In this document: positions 8,921 through 17,558 of the stretch, in pieces
How the letters are laid out: every line of letters begins with the position of its first letter
How positions within the stretch are numbered: the first letter of the stretch is position 1
From: Nocardioides sp. NBC_00368
GTDB lineage: Bacteria > Actinomycetota > Actinomycetes > Propionibacteriales > Nocardioidaceae
Direction: 5' to 3'
Length of the DNA stretch: 64,000 nt
Assembly (NCBI RefSeq): GCF_036090055.1
Contig: NZ_CP107970.1
Location: 1,862,501 to 1,926,500 of the forward strand
The notes under the pieces: generated by a model
Database searches by the model: none
Seen by the model: only the letters and a program-made list of their open reading frames with translations
What the model was told of the DNA's origin: nothing
Translations under genes and position numbers: made by a program

Positions 8921-10711
8921 GTGAGCCCCACCTTGACCTGGCGCGACGGCGAGTTCCTGAGGCACGGCGTCCCCCACCGGATCCTGTCCGGATCGATCCA
9001 CTACTTCCGCATCCACCCGGACCTGTGGGAGGACCGGCTGCGCCGGGTCGCCGCCACGGGGTTCAACACCGTCGACACCTACGTCGCCTGGAACTACCAC
9101 GAGCCCGACGAGGGATCGGCGGACTTCACCGGGCCTCGCGACCTGGCCCGCTTCGTCACCATCGCCGGCGATCTCGGGCTCGACGTGATCGTCCGCCCCG
9201 GCCCCTACATCTGCGCCGAGTGGACCAACGGCGGGCTGCCGTCGTGGCTGACCGCGCGCACCCGGGCACCGCGCAGCACCGACCCGGTCTACCAGGACGC
9301 GGTCTCGCGCTGGCTCGACGTCCTGCTCCCCCACCTGGTCCCGCTGCAGTCGGCCCACGGCGGGCCGGTCGTGGCCGTGCAGGTGGAGAACGAGTACGGC
9401 TCGTACGGCGACGACGCCGCGCATCTCACCTGTCTCCGCCAGGCGCTCCTCGACCGCGGCGTCACCGAGCTGCTCTACACCGCCGACGGTCCGACCGAGG
9501 TCATGCTCGACACCGGCATGGTCGAGGGCACCCTCGCCGCGGCGACCTTCGGCAGTCGCGCCGCGGAGGCCGCAGCGAAGCTGAGCGCGCGGCGGCCCGG
9601 TGAGCCGTTCCTGTGCGCCGAGTTCTGGAACGGCTGGTTCGACCACTGGGGCGAGAACCACCACGTACGCTCCCCCGCCAGCGCCGCCGCGACGCTGCGC
9701 GAGATCATCGACCTCGGTGGCTCGGTCAGCGTCTACATGGCCCACGGTGGCACCAACTTCGGGCTCTGGGCCGGGGCCAACCACGACGGCCGCCGCATCC
9801 AGCCCACCGTCACCAGCTACGACTCCGACGCCCCGGTCGGCGAGGACGGCCGGGTCTCGGAGAAGTTCCGGCTCTACCGCGGCGTCCTGGCGCCAGCCAC
9901 CGGGCGCACCGTCGACGAGCTGCCCGCGCTGCCGCCAACGCCTCCGCGTCACGCGTCTGCCTCCGCGCCGGTGTCACCTGGCGTGGACCTGCTGTCCTTG
10001 GTGACGGGCGCGCCGGCGACCCGCGCTGCGCCACCGCTGAGCTTCGAGGAGCTCGGTATCGACACCGGCCTGGTGACGTACCGGTCCTCGGTCACGCTCC
10101 CCGGCCACGACGTCCATCTCACCGTGCGGGGGCTGCACGACCGGGCGTACGTCTTCCTCGACGGGCGCTTGCTCGGCATGCTCGAGCGCGACGACGCCGA
10201 GCCCGCGGTGCTCACGCTTCCCGGGCTGGGCCGGGTCGCCGACCTGACCCTGGTCGTGGAGGCGCTCGGCCGCGTCAACTACGGCCCCCTCCTCGGCGAG
10301 CACAAGGGCATCCTCGGTGGCGTCCAGGTCGACCGGCGTCTCGTCCACGGCTGGGACCACCACCCCGCTCCCCTCGACCGCTGGGACGACCTCGACGGTC
10401 TCCCTCGCACCACCTTCGAGGTCGAGGCGCCCGCCGACGGCTGGCTCGCCGTCCCCGGCGACGGTGACCGGTTCGTCTGGCTCAACGGCACCCTGCTCGG
10501 CCGGCTCTGGGCCCGCGGACCACAACGGCGCCTCTACGCTCCCGCTCCCCTGTGGCGGGCCGGCGCCAACCAGGTCGCCGTCCTGGACCTCACCCACCCG
10601 GCGACCAACGTCGAGGTGCACCCGGACCCGGACTTCGGACCGAGCGAGGAGTACGTCGAGTCGCTGCCGACCGGCCTGGAGGAGCCAGCCGAGAGCGCAG
10701 CGGTCGACTGA
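8921..10711 (+). CDS. GH35 beta-galactosidase, cytoplasmic
   Basis: A 596-residue retaining beta-galactosidase. The barrel begins at once ('RILSGSIHYFRIHPDLWEDRL', residues 20-40). 'QVENEYGSYG' contains the acid/base E158 and 'FLCAEFWNGWFDHWG' the nucleophile E234. The C-terminal part holds beta-sandwich domains. I chose the GTG at 8921 (VSPTLTWRDGEF) because the upstream in-frame sequence overlaps the promoter region and is not conserved in character. There is no signal peptide, so it acts inside the cell, presumably on imported galacto-N-biose made by the GH101 enzyme. Linkage specificity is inferred from context. Confidence 0.9.
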   Translation: MSPTLTWRDGEFLRHGVPHRILSGSIHYFRIHPDLWEDRLRRVAATGFNTVDTYVAWNYHEPDEGSADFTGPRDLARFVTIAGDLGLDVIVRPGPYICAEWTNGGLPSWLTARTRAPRSTDPVYQDAVSRWLDVLLPHLVPLQSAHGGPVVAVQVENEYGSYGDDAAHLTCLRQALLDRGVTELLYTADGPTEVMLDTGMVEGTLAAATFGSRAAEAAAKLSARRPGEPFLCAEFWNGWFDHWGENHHVRSPASAAATLREIIDLGGSVSVYMAHGGTNFGLWAGANHDGRRIQPTVTSYDSDAPVGEDGRVSEKFRLYRGVLAPATGRTVDELPALPPTPPRHASASAPVSPGVDLLSLVTGAPATRAAPPLSFEELGIDTGLVTYRSSVTLPGHDVHLTVRGLHDRAYVFLDGRLLGMLERDDAEPAVLTLPGLGRVADLTLVVEALGRVNYGPLLGEHKGILGGVQVDRRLVHGWDHHPAPLDRWDDLDGLPRTTFEVEAPADGWLAVPGDGDRFVWLNGTLLGRLWARGPQRRLYAPAPLWRAGANQVAVLDLTHPATNVEVHPDPDFGPSEEYVESLPTGLEEPAESAAVD

Positions 10712-10746
10712 CGGCGCTGGCCACCGAAGATCGGCACCGGGCCACC

Positions 10747-10795
10747 ACCCTGGGGAGGGCTATCCGAACCTGGTTCGGATAGCCCTCCCCAGGGT
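10747..10795. terminator. 49-bp perfect palindrome, probable bidirectional terminator
   Basis: Left arm 10747-10770 and right arm 10772-10795 are exact reverse complements (24 bp each) around a single central base at 10771. It lies between the end of the GH35 gene and the convergent gene ending at 10852. There is no T-tract, as is common for actinobacterial hairpin terminators. Confidence 0.75.
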
Positions 10796-10851
10796 CAACG
10801 ACCTGAGGCGTGCCGGCCCGCGCGACCATTCGACCGAGGTCCGACTGGGGC

Positions 10852-11496
10852 TCAATCTGAAGCGGCGTCGGCGCGGGGGCCCGCAGCAAGCTCTTCGGTG
10901 ATCGCGAGGATGTCCGAGTGCTCTTCTTTCGGAAACGGATGCAGCGGCGTCGTCGGCATCCATTCGTCGCCCACCGGAAGCAGACGCGCCGCAACGTAGT
11001 CGCCGCGCCGAAGTCCGCTCTCGTCCCATCGCCCATAGCGCGGGAAGACCGATGCATAGAGCCTCCCCGTGCCGAGCTCGACGAGTGAGCCGGTCTGCCC
11101 GCCGGACTGCGTGGCCTCGAAGAACCTCATCCCCGACTCGCCCTTGACCCACTCGGCAAGCAGAGCGCGGGCCTGGTCGGGAAGGTTCCGCTGAAACTTC
11201 AGGTACCGCTGAGCCAGAGACACCTTCGGTTTCTCCGCCTGAAACAGCATCGAGTCCACCGCCAGCCAGAATGCGTCCTCTTCCAAGTCACCAGAGAGCC
11301 CGGCTCCGAACACCTCCCCGACTGGGCCCATACACGCCTCGACCTCTTCCTCGAGTCGACCGGCGAACCCTGGCGTCTCCGCGTACGACGTCAGGTGGTC
11401 GCCGTACAACGTACGCGCGTGCTCGCGCTGCGTATCCCGCAGACTGGCCCGAGCGCGCGCCAACTCGTCGGAGGTCGGCGTCTCGTTCTCGCTCAC
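10852..11496 (-). CDS. Hypothetical protein, about 214 aa
   Basis: I do not recognise the family. The product is soluble, acidic and without signal peptide or membrane segment. The N-terminal third is helical and charged ('SDELARARASLRDTQREHARTLYGDHL'); the C-terminal half has 'GSLVELGTGRLYASVFPRYGRWDES' and 'RRGDYVAARLLPVGDEW', which suggests a small beta-barrel-like fold. A GGGAAGG sequence lies 9 bases before the GTG at 11496, so I use that start; the ATG at 11505 would have no spacing to the same site. It is divergent from ilvD with about 100 bp between. Confidence 0.6.
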   Translation of the reverse strand: MSENETPTSDELARARASLRDTQREHARTLYGDHLTSYAETPGFAGRLEEEVEACMGPVGEVFGAGLSGDLEEDAFWLAVDSMLFQAEKPKVSLAQRYLKFQRNLPDQARALLAEWVKGESGMRFFEATQSGGQTGSLVELGTGRLYASVFPRYGRWDESGLRRGDYVAARLLPVGDEWMPTTPLHPFPKEEHSDILAITEELAAGPRADAASD

Positions 11497-11584
11497 CCAA
11501 CTCATCCTTCCCACGGACCCAGTGGGTCCAGATCTTCGACTCCAAACCTCGATGGTTGCTCCCACCCAAGGTCATCACACACGG

Positions 11585-11590
11585 TTAGCC
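11585..11590 (+). promoter_or_regulatory. Probable -10 box of leaderless ilvD
   Basis: TAGCCT ends 8 bases before the GTG start of ilvD and no Shine-Dalgarno sequence is present. This spacing places the transcription start at or next to the start codon, the pattern of leaderless actinobacterial genes. Confidence 0.5.
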
Positions 11591-11598
11591 TCGTACAT

Positions 11599-13293
11599 GT
11601 GAACCCACTCAGCCCCGACACACCTGACATCAAACCCAGGTCGCGCGCCGTCACCGACGGTCTGGAGGCCACCGCTGCCCGAGGCATGTTGCGGGCCGTC
11701 GGCCTGGGAGACGACGACTTCGCCAAGCCGCAGATCGGCGTCGCGTCGTCGTGGAACGAGATCACCCCGTGCAACCTGTCCCTCGACCGGCTCGCCAAAG
11801 CGGTGAAGAACGGCGTGCACGCGGCCGGCGGCTATCCGCTGGAGTTCGGCACCATCTCCGTCTCCGACGGGATCTCGATGGGCCACGAGGGCATGCACTT
11901 CTCGCTGGTGTCGCGCGAGATCATCGCCGACTCGGTCGAGACCGTGATGAACGCCGAGCGGCTCGACGGCTCCGTGCTGCTCGCGGGCTGTGACAAGTCG
12001 TTGCCCGGCATGCTGATGGCGGCCGCTCGGCTCGATCTCGCCTCGGTCTTCCTCTACGCCGGCTCGATCATGCCCGGGCAGCTCGACGGTCGCGATGTCA
12101 CGATCATCGACGCCTTCGAAGCGGTCGGGGCCTGTATCGCGGGGAAGATGAGCCGCGACGAGGTCACTCGCGTCGAGAAAGCGATCTGTCCCGGCGAGGG
12201 CGCCTGCGGGGGTATGTACACGGCCAACACGATGGCAGCCGTCGCCGAGGCGCTCGGCATGTCGTTGCCCGGCTCGGCCGCTCCCCCCGCAGTCGACCGG
12301 CGTCGCGACGGCTTCGCCCACCGCTCCGGCGAGGCGGTGGTCGGGATGCTGCGGAAGGGCATCACCGCGCGTCAGATCATGACCAAGGACGCCTTCGAGA
12401 ACGCCATCGCCGTCGTGATGGCTCTCGGCGGTTCCACCAACGCCGTGCTGCACCTGTTGGCCATCGCCAACGAGGCTGAGGTCGACCTGACTCTCGACGA
12501 CTTCACCCGGATCGGAGACAAGGTCCCCCATCTCGCCGACCTCAAGCCTTACGGCAAGTACGTCATGAACGACGTCGACAGGATCGGCGGTATCCCGGTC
12601 GTGATGAAGGCGCTCCTGGACGCGGGCCTGCTCCACGGCGACTGCCTCACGGTGACCGGGAAGACCATGGCGGAGAACCTCGCGGAGCTGAGCCCGCCCG
12701 CGCTCGACGACGAGGTGATCCACTGCTTCGAGCGGCCGATCCACCGCACCGGTGGTCTCACCATCCTGAAGGGCTCGCTGGCGCCCGAGGGTGCGGTCGT
12801 GAAGACGGCCGGCTTCGACGACACCGTCTTCCGCGGCACCGCCCGGGTCTTCGACGGGGAGCGGGCCGCGATGGACGCCCTGGAGGCGGGGCTCATCGTC
12901 GCGGGCGACGTCGTCGTCATCCGGAACGAGGGCCCGAAGGGCGGCCCGGGCATGCGGGAGATGCTCGCCATCACCGGAGCCATCAAGGGCGCTGGTCTCG
13001 GGAAGGATGTCCTGCTGATCACCGACGGCCGGTTCTCAGGTGGAACCACGGGCCTCTGCGTCGGCCACATCGCTCCAGAGGCCATCGACGCCGGCCCGAT
13101 CGCCTTCGTCCGCGACGGCGACCCCATCGTCCTCGACGTCGTCAACCGCACCCTCGAGGTCGAGGTTGAACCCGAGGAGCTGGAGCGGCGGAAGGTCGGC
13201 TGGGAGCCGCTTCCCCCGAAGTATCGTCGGGGCGTGCTCGGCAAGTACCGACGTACGGTGCAGTCGGCCGCGGTCGGCGCCGTCACGAGCTAG
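11599..13293 (+). CDS. ilvD: Dihydroxy-acid dehydratase
   Basis: A 564-residue Fe-S dehydratase that converts 2,3-dihydroxy-isovalerate (or -methylvalerate) to the 2-oxo acid in valine, isoleucine and pantothenate synthesis. Cluster-binding cysteines are visible in 'LAGCDKSLPGM' and 'CPGEGACGGMYTANTM', and the C-terminal 'TDGRFSGGTTGLCVGH' motif is intact. Length is normal for the family. The GTG at 11599 matches the expected N-terminus (VNPLSPDTPDIKPRSRAVTDG) and has a -10 box just upstream. It stands alone, not in an ilvBNC operon. Confidence 0.96.
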   Translation: MNPLSPDTPDIKPRSRAVTDGLEATAARGMLRAVGLGDDDFAKPQIGVASSWNEITPCNLSLDRLAKAVKNGVHAAGGYPLEFGTISVSDGISMGHEGMHFSLVSREIIADSVETVMNAERLDGSVLLAGCDKSLPGMLMAAARLDLASVFLYAGSIMPGQLDGRDVTIIDAFEAVGACIAGKMSRDEVTRVEKAICPGEGACGGMYTANTMAAVAEALGMSLPGSAAPPAVDRRRDGFAHRSGEAVVGMLRKGITARQIMTKDAFENAIAVVMALGGSTNAVLHLLAIANEAEVDLTLDDFTRIGDKVPHLADLKPYGKYVMNDVDRIGGIPVVMKALLDAGLLHGDCLTVTGKTMAENLAELSPPALDDEVIHCFERPIHRTGGLTILKGSLAPEGAVVKTAGFDDTVFRGTARVFDGERAAMDALEAGLIVAGDVVVIRNEGPKGGPGMREMLAITGAIKGAGLGKDVLLITDGRFSGGTTGLCVGHIAPEAIDAGPIAFVRDGDPIVLDVVNRTLEVEVEPEELERRKVGWEPLPPKYRRGVLGKYRRTVQSAAVGAVTS

Positions 13294-13347
13294 TCGCCTG
13301 CCCGGGCCGGCGGAGCCATCACCCGCGGTGTCGGCGGGTCGTCGAGA

Positions 13348-14166
13348 TCATGTCGCGAGGTCCGCGAAGGCATCCTCGAACGCCTGCCGGACGCCGGCGC
13401 CCGGCGTACGGTCGAGGATCCCGAACACCACCTGCTCGAAGGTCGCCTCGAACCGGCCTCCCGGGCCGAGCAGGTCCCGGAACGATCCGGCCACCATGGC
13501 CGGGTCGTTCTGGAACACGCCGCATCCCCAGGCGCCGAGGACGAGGCTGCGATACCCGTTGGCCGCCGCGGCCTCCAGGACCAGAGCCGCACGGCCCGCG
13601 AGCACGGCCGGGATCTCGTCCATACGCTCCGGGGCCTTCTTGCGGATGACGCCTGCGTTCGGCGCCGGCGAGGTCAGGAAGCCGACCTCGAACGGCTCGT
13701 CGAGCAGCTGACCGCGGTCGTCGCGGAAGACCGGAACGCCCGGCGAGTGGATGACCCGGTCGCTGTAGAACGGGTCCCGCACGGCGCGATGATGCACGTA
13801 GTAGGCGGGCGCCTCCAGCAGGCAGGTGTACAGAGCCGAGGCCCGGCACAGCGCCTCCTCCTGCGCCTGGGCTCCGTTGACGTACCCGCCGCCAGGGTTG
13901 CGCGCCGAGGCGAAGTTCAGCACCGCCACCGTGCCCAGCAGCCGCCGCGCCTCCCACAGGCTGCTCCCGCCGGTGACGGCGAACCGCGTCTTCACCGGCT
14001 CGATCACCGGCACCTCGACCGGCTCCGGTCCGTAGATCCGGGTCCCCTCTCGCGCTGCCTGGACGGCATCACCGATGACCACCTTCGTGCCATCCGTACG
14101 CCGGTAGTACCCGGCCTCGATGAGGTGCTGGTTCTCCCGCGCGAGCGCGCGCAGCCGCGCGCTCAT
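13348..14166 (-). CDS. Bacterial-type poly(ADP-ribose) glycohydrolase (TIGR02452 macrodomain family)
   Basis: A 272-residue protein with the bacterial PARG signature GGG-x7-QEE: 'NPGGGYVNGAQAQEEALCRAS', with the glycines at 92-94 and Q102-E103-E104. These glutamates are the catalytic pair in the family, which hydrolyses ADP-ribose polymers or ADP-ribosylated groups. The N-terminal helical accessory region and the later 'VLGAWGCGVFQNDP' loop match the fold. A GAGGGTGA ribosome-binding site precedes the ATG at 14166. No ADP-ribosyltransferase gene lies next to it. Confidence 0.85.
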   Translation of the reverse strand: MSARLRALARENQHLIEAGYYRRTDGTKVVIGDAVQAAREGTRIYGPEPVEVPVIEPVKTRFAVTGGSSLWEARRLLGTVAVLNFASARNPGGGYVNGAQAQEEALCRASALYTCLLEAPAYYVHHRAVRDPFYSDRVIHSPGVPVFRDDRGQLLDEPFEVGFLTSPAPNAGVIRKKAPERMDEIPAVLAGRAALVLEAAAANGYRSLVLGAWGCGVFQNDPAMVAGSFRDLLGPGGRFEATFEQVVFGILDRTPGAGVRQAFEDAFADLAT

Positions 14167-14328
14167 CCGGTCACCCTCATGGTGACCGCCGTCGCCCCTC
14201 CGGCGGCCCCTTCGATCTTCCTCACGGTAAGCATGGTCAGGCCCCGAGGTTTCCATCGCAACCAGGTTTCTCCCATCACGGGACCTGCGATGACGCTCCT
14301 CGGTCGCGATGCGCGCCATGATCACCGG

Positions 14329-14703
14329 GTGAACACCGTCGCCAGCCTGACCATCGCCGTCATCGCCGTCTTCTTCCTGGGGATGGGGACGTACGCGCTG
14401 ATCTCCCCGGGCGCCCTCGTCGCGCCGTTCCGCCTCGCGGCGCAGTCGCCGGAGTCCCGCTCCGAGATCCGCGCGGTCTACGGCGGCTTCGGAATCGCCA
14501 TGGCTGCGGTGCTCGGCGCCGCCGCGCTCGACGTCGGCGGCATCCGGTCCGGTGCCGTCGTCACCGTCGGCCTCGCGCTGATCGGGATGGCCGGCGGCCG
14601 ACTCGTCTCGCGCCTGTTCGACACGGCCGTACGCTTCTATCCGATCTGGTTCTACTTCGGAATCGAGCTTTTGACCGGCACGGCGTTGCTTGTGTGCGCC
14701 TGA
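14329..14703 (+). CDS. DUF4345-like small membrane protein
   Basis: A 124-residue integral membrane protein with four predicted helices: residues about 5-27 ('LTIAVIAVFFLGMGTYALI'), 47-67, 74-94 and 103-123. 'AVYGGFGIAMAAVLGAAAL' resembles the DUF4345 core. Function is unknown. The start is the GTG at 14329; an upstream ATG is followed at once by a stop. No ribosome-binding site is evident. It overlaps nothing and faces away from the PARG gene. Confidence 0.65.
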   Translation: MNTVASLTIAVIAVFFLGMGTYALISPGALVAPFRLAAQSPESRSEIRAVYGGFGIAMAAVLGAAALDVGGIRSGAVVTVGLALIGMAGGRLVSRLFDTAVRFYPIWFYFGIELLTGTALLVCA

Positions 14704-14792
14704 CCTCGGCTGATTCGGCTATGCTCGCGCCCGTGGGATCTCGGCCGACCTTAGACGCGTCTCTACAACCGCCACGTCCTCGCTCCCCTGAG

Positions 14793-15284
14793 GTGAGCAG
14801 CACGGGCCGGCGAGTCGACTGGCACAACGACCCCTCGGCTCCCGAGGTCAACACCATCAGGCCGAGCGCCGGCGTCTTCGTTCTCGACGACCCGGGTCGG
14901 ATGCTGCTGATCCGCCGCGACGACACCGGCGACTGGACGATGCCGGGCGGGGCGATGTATCCGGGCGAGTCGCTCACCGCCTGCGCCGTCCGCGGGACTC
15001 TCGAGGAGACCGGCATCACGATCGAGGTGACCGGCCTGGTCGGGATCTGGACCGACCCCCGCCACCGCATCGAATACACCGCCAACGGCGAGGTGCGCCA
15101 GGAGTTCAGCATCATCTACGCCGGCCGCTACCTCGCCGGCGAGCCCACCCCCTCGGCCGCGAGCACCCACGTCGAGTGGCTCTACCCCGAGAGCGTCCCC
15201 AGCCTTCAGATGGACCGCAGTCAGCGCATGCGGATCGACTGGGCCCTCAACCGCAACTTCCCCCACCTCGACCCCAACCCCTGA
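14793..15284 (+). CDS. Nudix hydrolase, copy A, with an altered Nudix box
   Basis: A 163-residue Nudix-fold protein nearly identical in layout to the gene at 24590. The box reads 'GGAMYPGESLTACAVRGTLEETGI' in pieces: G53, E59, R67, then G68 where the consensus has Glu, then E71, E72 and G74. The Glu of the R-E pair contributes to metal binding and catalysis in MutT-type enzymes, so this copy may be weak or inactive, or may only bind its ligand. I chose the GTG at 14793 because the product then aligns with the start of copy B. Upstream in-frame codons reach back to 14694 and are less likely coding. Substrate unknown. Confidence 0.75.
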   Translation: MSSTGRRVDWHNDPSAPEVNTIRPSAGVFVLDDPGRMLLIRRDDTGDWTMPGGAMYPGESLTACAVRGTLEETGITIEVTGLVGIWTDPRHRIEYTANGEVRQEFSIIYAGRYLAGEPTPSAASTHVEWLYPESVPSLQMDRSQRMRIDWALNRNFPHLDPNP

Positions 15285-15289
15285 GCACG

Positions 15290-15523
15290 TCAGGCGCCAG
15301 GCCCACGAGGCGCACGCCGACCCCGAAGGAAATAGGTCACCGGCCCCACGAAGTTCACCGCGATGACCGCAGCCCATTTGGCCTTGCTCCCGTTGACCAG
15401 CTCCGGTTTCCGAACTGCCAGGTCGGTCCACGCCGTCGCAGCCAACGACAGCTGGATCGAGGCCAGAACCAGAACGGCTGCCTGCTGGCGACTGCTCAGC
15501 TCGCTCCACCGGTTCAACTCCAT
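15290..15523 (-). CDS. PLDc_N-type small membrane protein
   Basis: A 77-residue protein with two hydrophobic helices (about 16-33 and 49-66) and the ending 'WAAVIAVNFVGPVTYFLRGRR', which is the pattern of the PLDc_N domain (short N-terminal membrane domain of cardiolipin-synthase-type proteins) found alone in many actinobacterial proteins. A strong GGAAGGA site precedes the ATG at 15523. It converges with the Nudix gene, five bases between stops. It follows the 45-residue membrane protein gene on the same strand. Role unknown, possibly envelope stress. Confidence 0.7.
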   Translation of the reverse strand: MELNRWSELSSRQQAAVLVLASIQLSLAATAWTDLAVRKPELVNGSKAKWAAVIAVNFVGPVTYFLRGRRAPRGPGA

Positions 15524-15561
15524 CACTTCCTTCCGAACGCAGGGGCGTTCCTCGATGTGGT

Positions 15562-15699
15562 TCAGCCGACGTAGTACGTCGCGCTGTTGAGGTAGGCGTA
15601 GGTGACGCACAGAGCGCCGAGCACGGTGTTGAGAGCCGTAGCCAGGAGGAACTTGGCGTAGTTCTCCTTGCCCTTGCGGCGGGCGGTGCGGTGGTTCAT
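15562..15699 (-). CDS. Small membrane protein, 45 aa
   Basis: The product starts MNHRTARRKGKENYAK, a basic cytoplasmic tail, followed by one hydrophobic helix (about 18-38) and the end NSATYYVG. GGAGAG precedes the ATG at 15699. It lies 38 bp upstream of the PLDc_N gene, probably co-transcribed. I do not know its function; the small size makes the call provisional. Confidence 0.5.
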   Translation of the reverse strand: MNHRTARRKGKENYAKFLLATALNTVLGALCVTYAYLNSATYYVG

Positions 15700-15964
15700 G
15701 GGGTCTCTCCGCGATGGTGCTGGTGGCCCGGGCAATCTGACGGTGCACGACCGCACCCGGTGGACGACTCGCCACCAGCCTGCCGACCTCCGGCCGCGTG
15801 GACGTACGGTCGTTGTGCCCGCCCTGAAAGTCCTTGGTCACACCGATCGACGAGGGCCGAGAACCACAGAGGTTGGGTATGGCGTCGCTGCGCCCAGAGG
15901 GGTAGACAGGGAAGAACCGGCGGTGCCGGTCCGGGCACTGCCCTGTCCTAGAAAGGAGCGGGCT

Positions 15965-16567
15965 GTGTACGCACGTTCCACCACGTTTCACGGGAGCCCC
16001 GGCAACATCGACGCGGGCATAGCCTTCGTCAAGAACGAGGCCGGTCCCATGCTCGACAGCATCGAGGGCTGTCGCGGCCTCTCGATGCTGGTCGACCGCG
16101 AGACCGGGCAATGCATCGCAACAAGCTCGTGGGAAGACGAAGCGGCCATGCGCGCCAGCGATGAGCAGCTTCGCCCGCTGCGCGATCGAGGCAAAGACAT
16201 CCTCGGCGGCTCCATGCAGATCGACGAATGGGAGATCGTCGTCATGCACCGCAGCCACCACGGCGAGTGCGCCCGAGTCAGCTGGCTGCAGGGCGACCTC
16301 GACGCCATGGCCGAGACCTTCCGGGCCGCGATCCTTCCCCAGCTCGAGCAGACCGACGGGTTCTGCAGCGCCAGCCTGCTGATGAACCGGTCCTCCGGCC
16401 TCGGCTGCGCCACCACGGCCTGGGAGTCCCGCGCCGCGATGGAAGCCAGCCGCCCGGCGGCCGACGAGATGCGCAACCGGGCCGCGACCGACACGGGCGG
16501 CGAGATCGTCGACGTGCACGAGTTCGACCTCGCGTACGCCCACCTGCACGTCCCCGAGATGGCCTGA
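15965..16567 (+). CDS. Tandem antibiotic-biosynthesis-monooxygenase (ABM)-like protein
   Basis: A 200-residue protein made of two similar ferredoxin-like halves: 'GPMLDSIEGCRGLSMLVDRETGQCIATSSWEDEAAMRAS' and 'LPQLEQTDGFCSASLLMNRSSGLGCATTAWESRAAMEAS'. The repeated 'GxC/F...L...A.T.WE..AAM' pattern is that of ABM/Dabb dimeric alpha-beta barrels fused in one chain. No heme or flavin motif is visible, so an enzymatic role is not certain. AAAGGAG lies at the right distance from the GTG at 15965. It converges with a TetR gene across a hairpin terminator. Confidence 0.72.
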   Translation: MYARSTTFHGSPGNIDAGIAFVKNEAGPMLDSIEGCRGLSMLVDRETGQCIATSSWEDEAAMRASDEQLRPLRDRGKDILGGSMQIDEWEIVVMHRSHHGECARVSWLQGDLDAMAETFRAAILPQLEQTDGFCSASLLMNRSSGLGCATTAWESRAAMEASRPAADEMRNRAATDTGGEIVDVHEFDLAYAHLHVPEMA

Positions 16568-16582
16568 CCTCCACATCCCTTC

Positions 16583-16609
16583 GCCGAGCCCGGCCTGGCC
16601 GGGCTCGGC
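16583..16609. terminator. 27-bp perfect palindrome between convergent genes
   Basis: Arms at 16583-16595 and 16597-16609 are exact reverse complements (GCCGAGCCCGGCC and its complement) around one base. It lies between the ABM gene and the convergent TetR gene and should end both transcripts. Confidence 0.7.
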
Positions 16610-16653
16610 CAACCATCAGGGTCGCCACGAGTGCCCACACCTCACGCGTGCCG

Positions 16654-17367
16654 CTACGCCGGCCGCTCCTCGGCAAACCGCAGCAAGAGGTCGTCAGCCG
16701 TGCCCGTCGCGCGAGCGATCCTCGCCTCGGGCACGCCACAGATGCGAAGACAGGTCGCCGCGATCGCTCGCGCCTGCGCAGGTGTGACCTCGACGCGGCG
16801 CGAGCGGATCCGGATCACGACCTCGACCGCCTGGACCAGCAACCCACCCAGCTGGTCCACGCTCACGGTCGCGGCGACAGGGCCGCTGACGATGTCGGCA
16901 CCCAACCGACCGTACGCAGCAGTCAGCTCTTGCAGCGCAGGCTCGAACTCCCCGAAGACCTCGCTGCTCCTGACGTCCGGCATCCGGTAGAGCCGGCCGA
17001 TGTTGTGCGGCACCGTCGCGAGCGTGCCCGCGTCGATCAGCGCGAGCAGGTAGAGCGCCGCCTCGGGGACGTCCGCCGGGCAATCCCGCTCGATCTTCTC
17101 GACCTTCTCGAGGCTGGGCCGCACCGAGAGCTCGAGGAGCTCGGCGAGGATCCCGGGCTTGCCCGCGAAGTGGTAGTACAGCGACGCCTGCCTGATCCCC
17201 ACCTTCTCCGCGATGTCCCGCGTCGAGGTCGCCGCGAACCCACGGTTGACGAAGAGATCCGCCGCCGCATGGAGGATCTCGTCGCGTGGTGCACGTGCGC
17301 CGGCCAACCGCGGGATCACCCGAGGCCGGCCCGGTCGGGTTGCGGTGGCGAGCGCATGCTGGCTCAT
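16654..17367 (-). CDS. TetR-family transcriptional regulator, copy A
   Basis: A 237-residue repressor-type protein. The DNA-binding helix-turn-helix is 'LFVNRGFAATSTRDIAEKVGIRQASLYYHFAGK', residues about 35-70; the C-terminal ligand domain has no recognisable specificity. AGAGGA precedes the ATG at 17367. The gene is a near copy of the one at 22964: both encode 237 residues, and long stretches, including more than 100 bp over the HTH, look identical at DNA level. It is divergent from the HTH/TPR gene at 17559, which it may control. Confidence 0.85.
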   Translation of the reverse strand: MSQHALATATRPGRPRVIPRLAGARAPRDEILHAAADLFVNRGFAATSTRDIAEKVGIRQASLYYHFAGKPGILAELLELSVRPSLEKVEKIERDCPADVPEAALYLLALIDAGTLATVPHNIGRLYRMPDVRSSEVFGEFEPALQELTAAYGRLGADIVSGPVAATVSVDQLGGLLVQAVEVVIRIRSRRVEVTPAQARAIAATCLRICGVPEARIARATGTADDLLLRFAEERPA

Positions 17368-17558
17368 CGCGATCCTCTCGTCCGGAGTCCTGTCACACTC
17401 ACGATGGCCGCGGACGACCGCGGGCAGCAGAGAGCAGCCGGGGAGCATCGCCGTTGATCCCCATGGTCCCCCGCTCCTCGGTTTCGTTGTTAGGTTGGTG
17501 TGAGTCGTCCTGTCGCCTCGGCACGCGCGACGAGACACCGAACGCACCGGGAGGCCGG

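Noticed and set aside
15700..15964. Possible stress-sigma promoter (GGGTAT/GGGGTAG words) before the ABM gene
   Set aside because: No matching -35 element at proper spacing was found.
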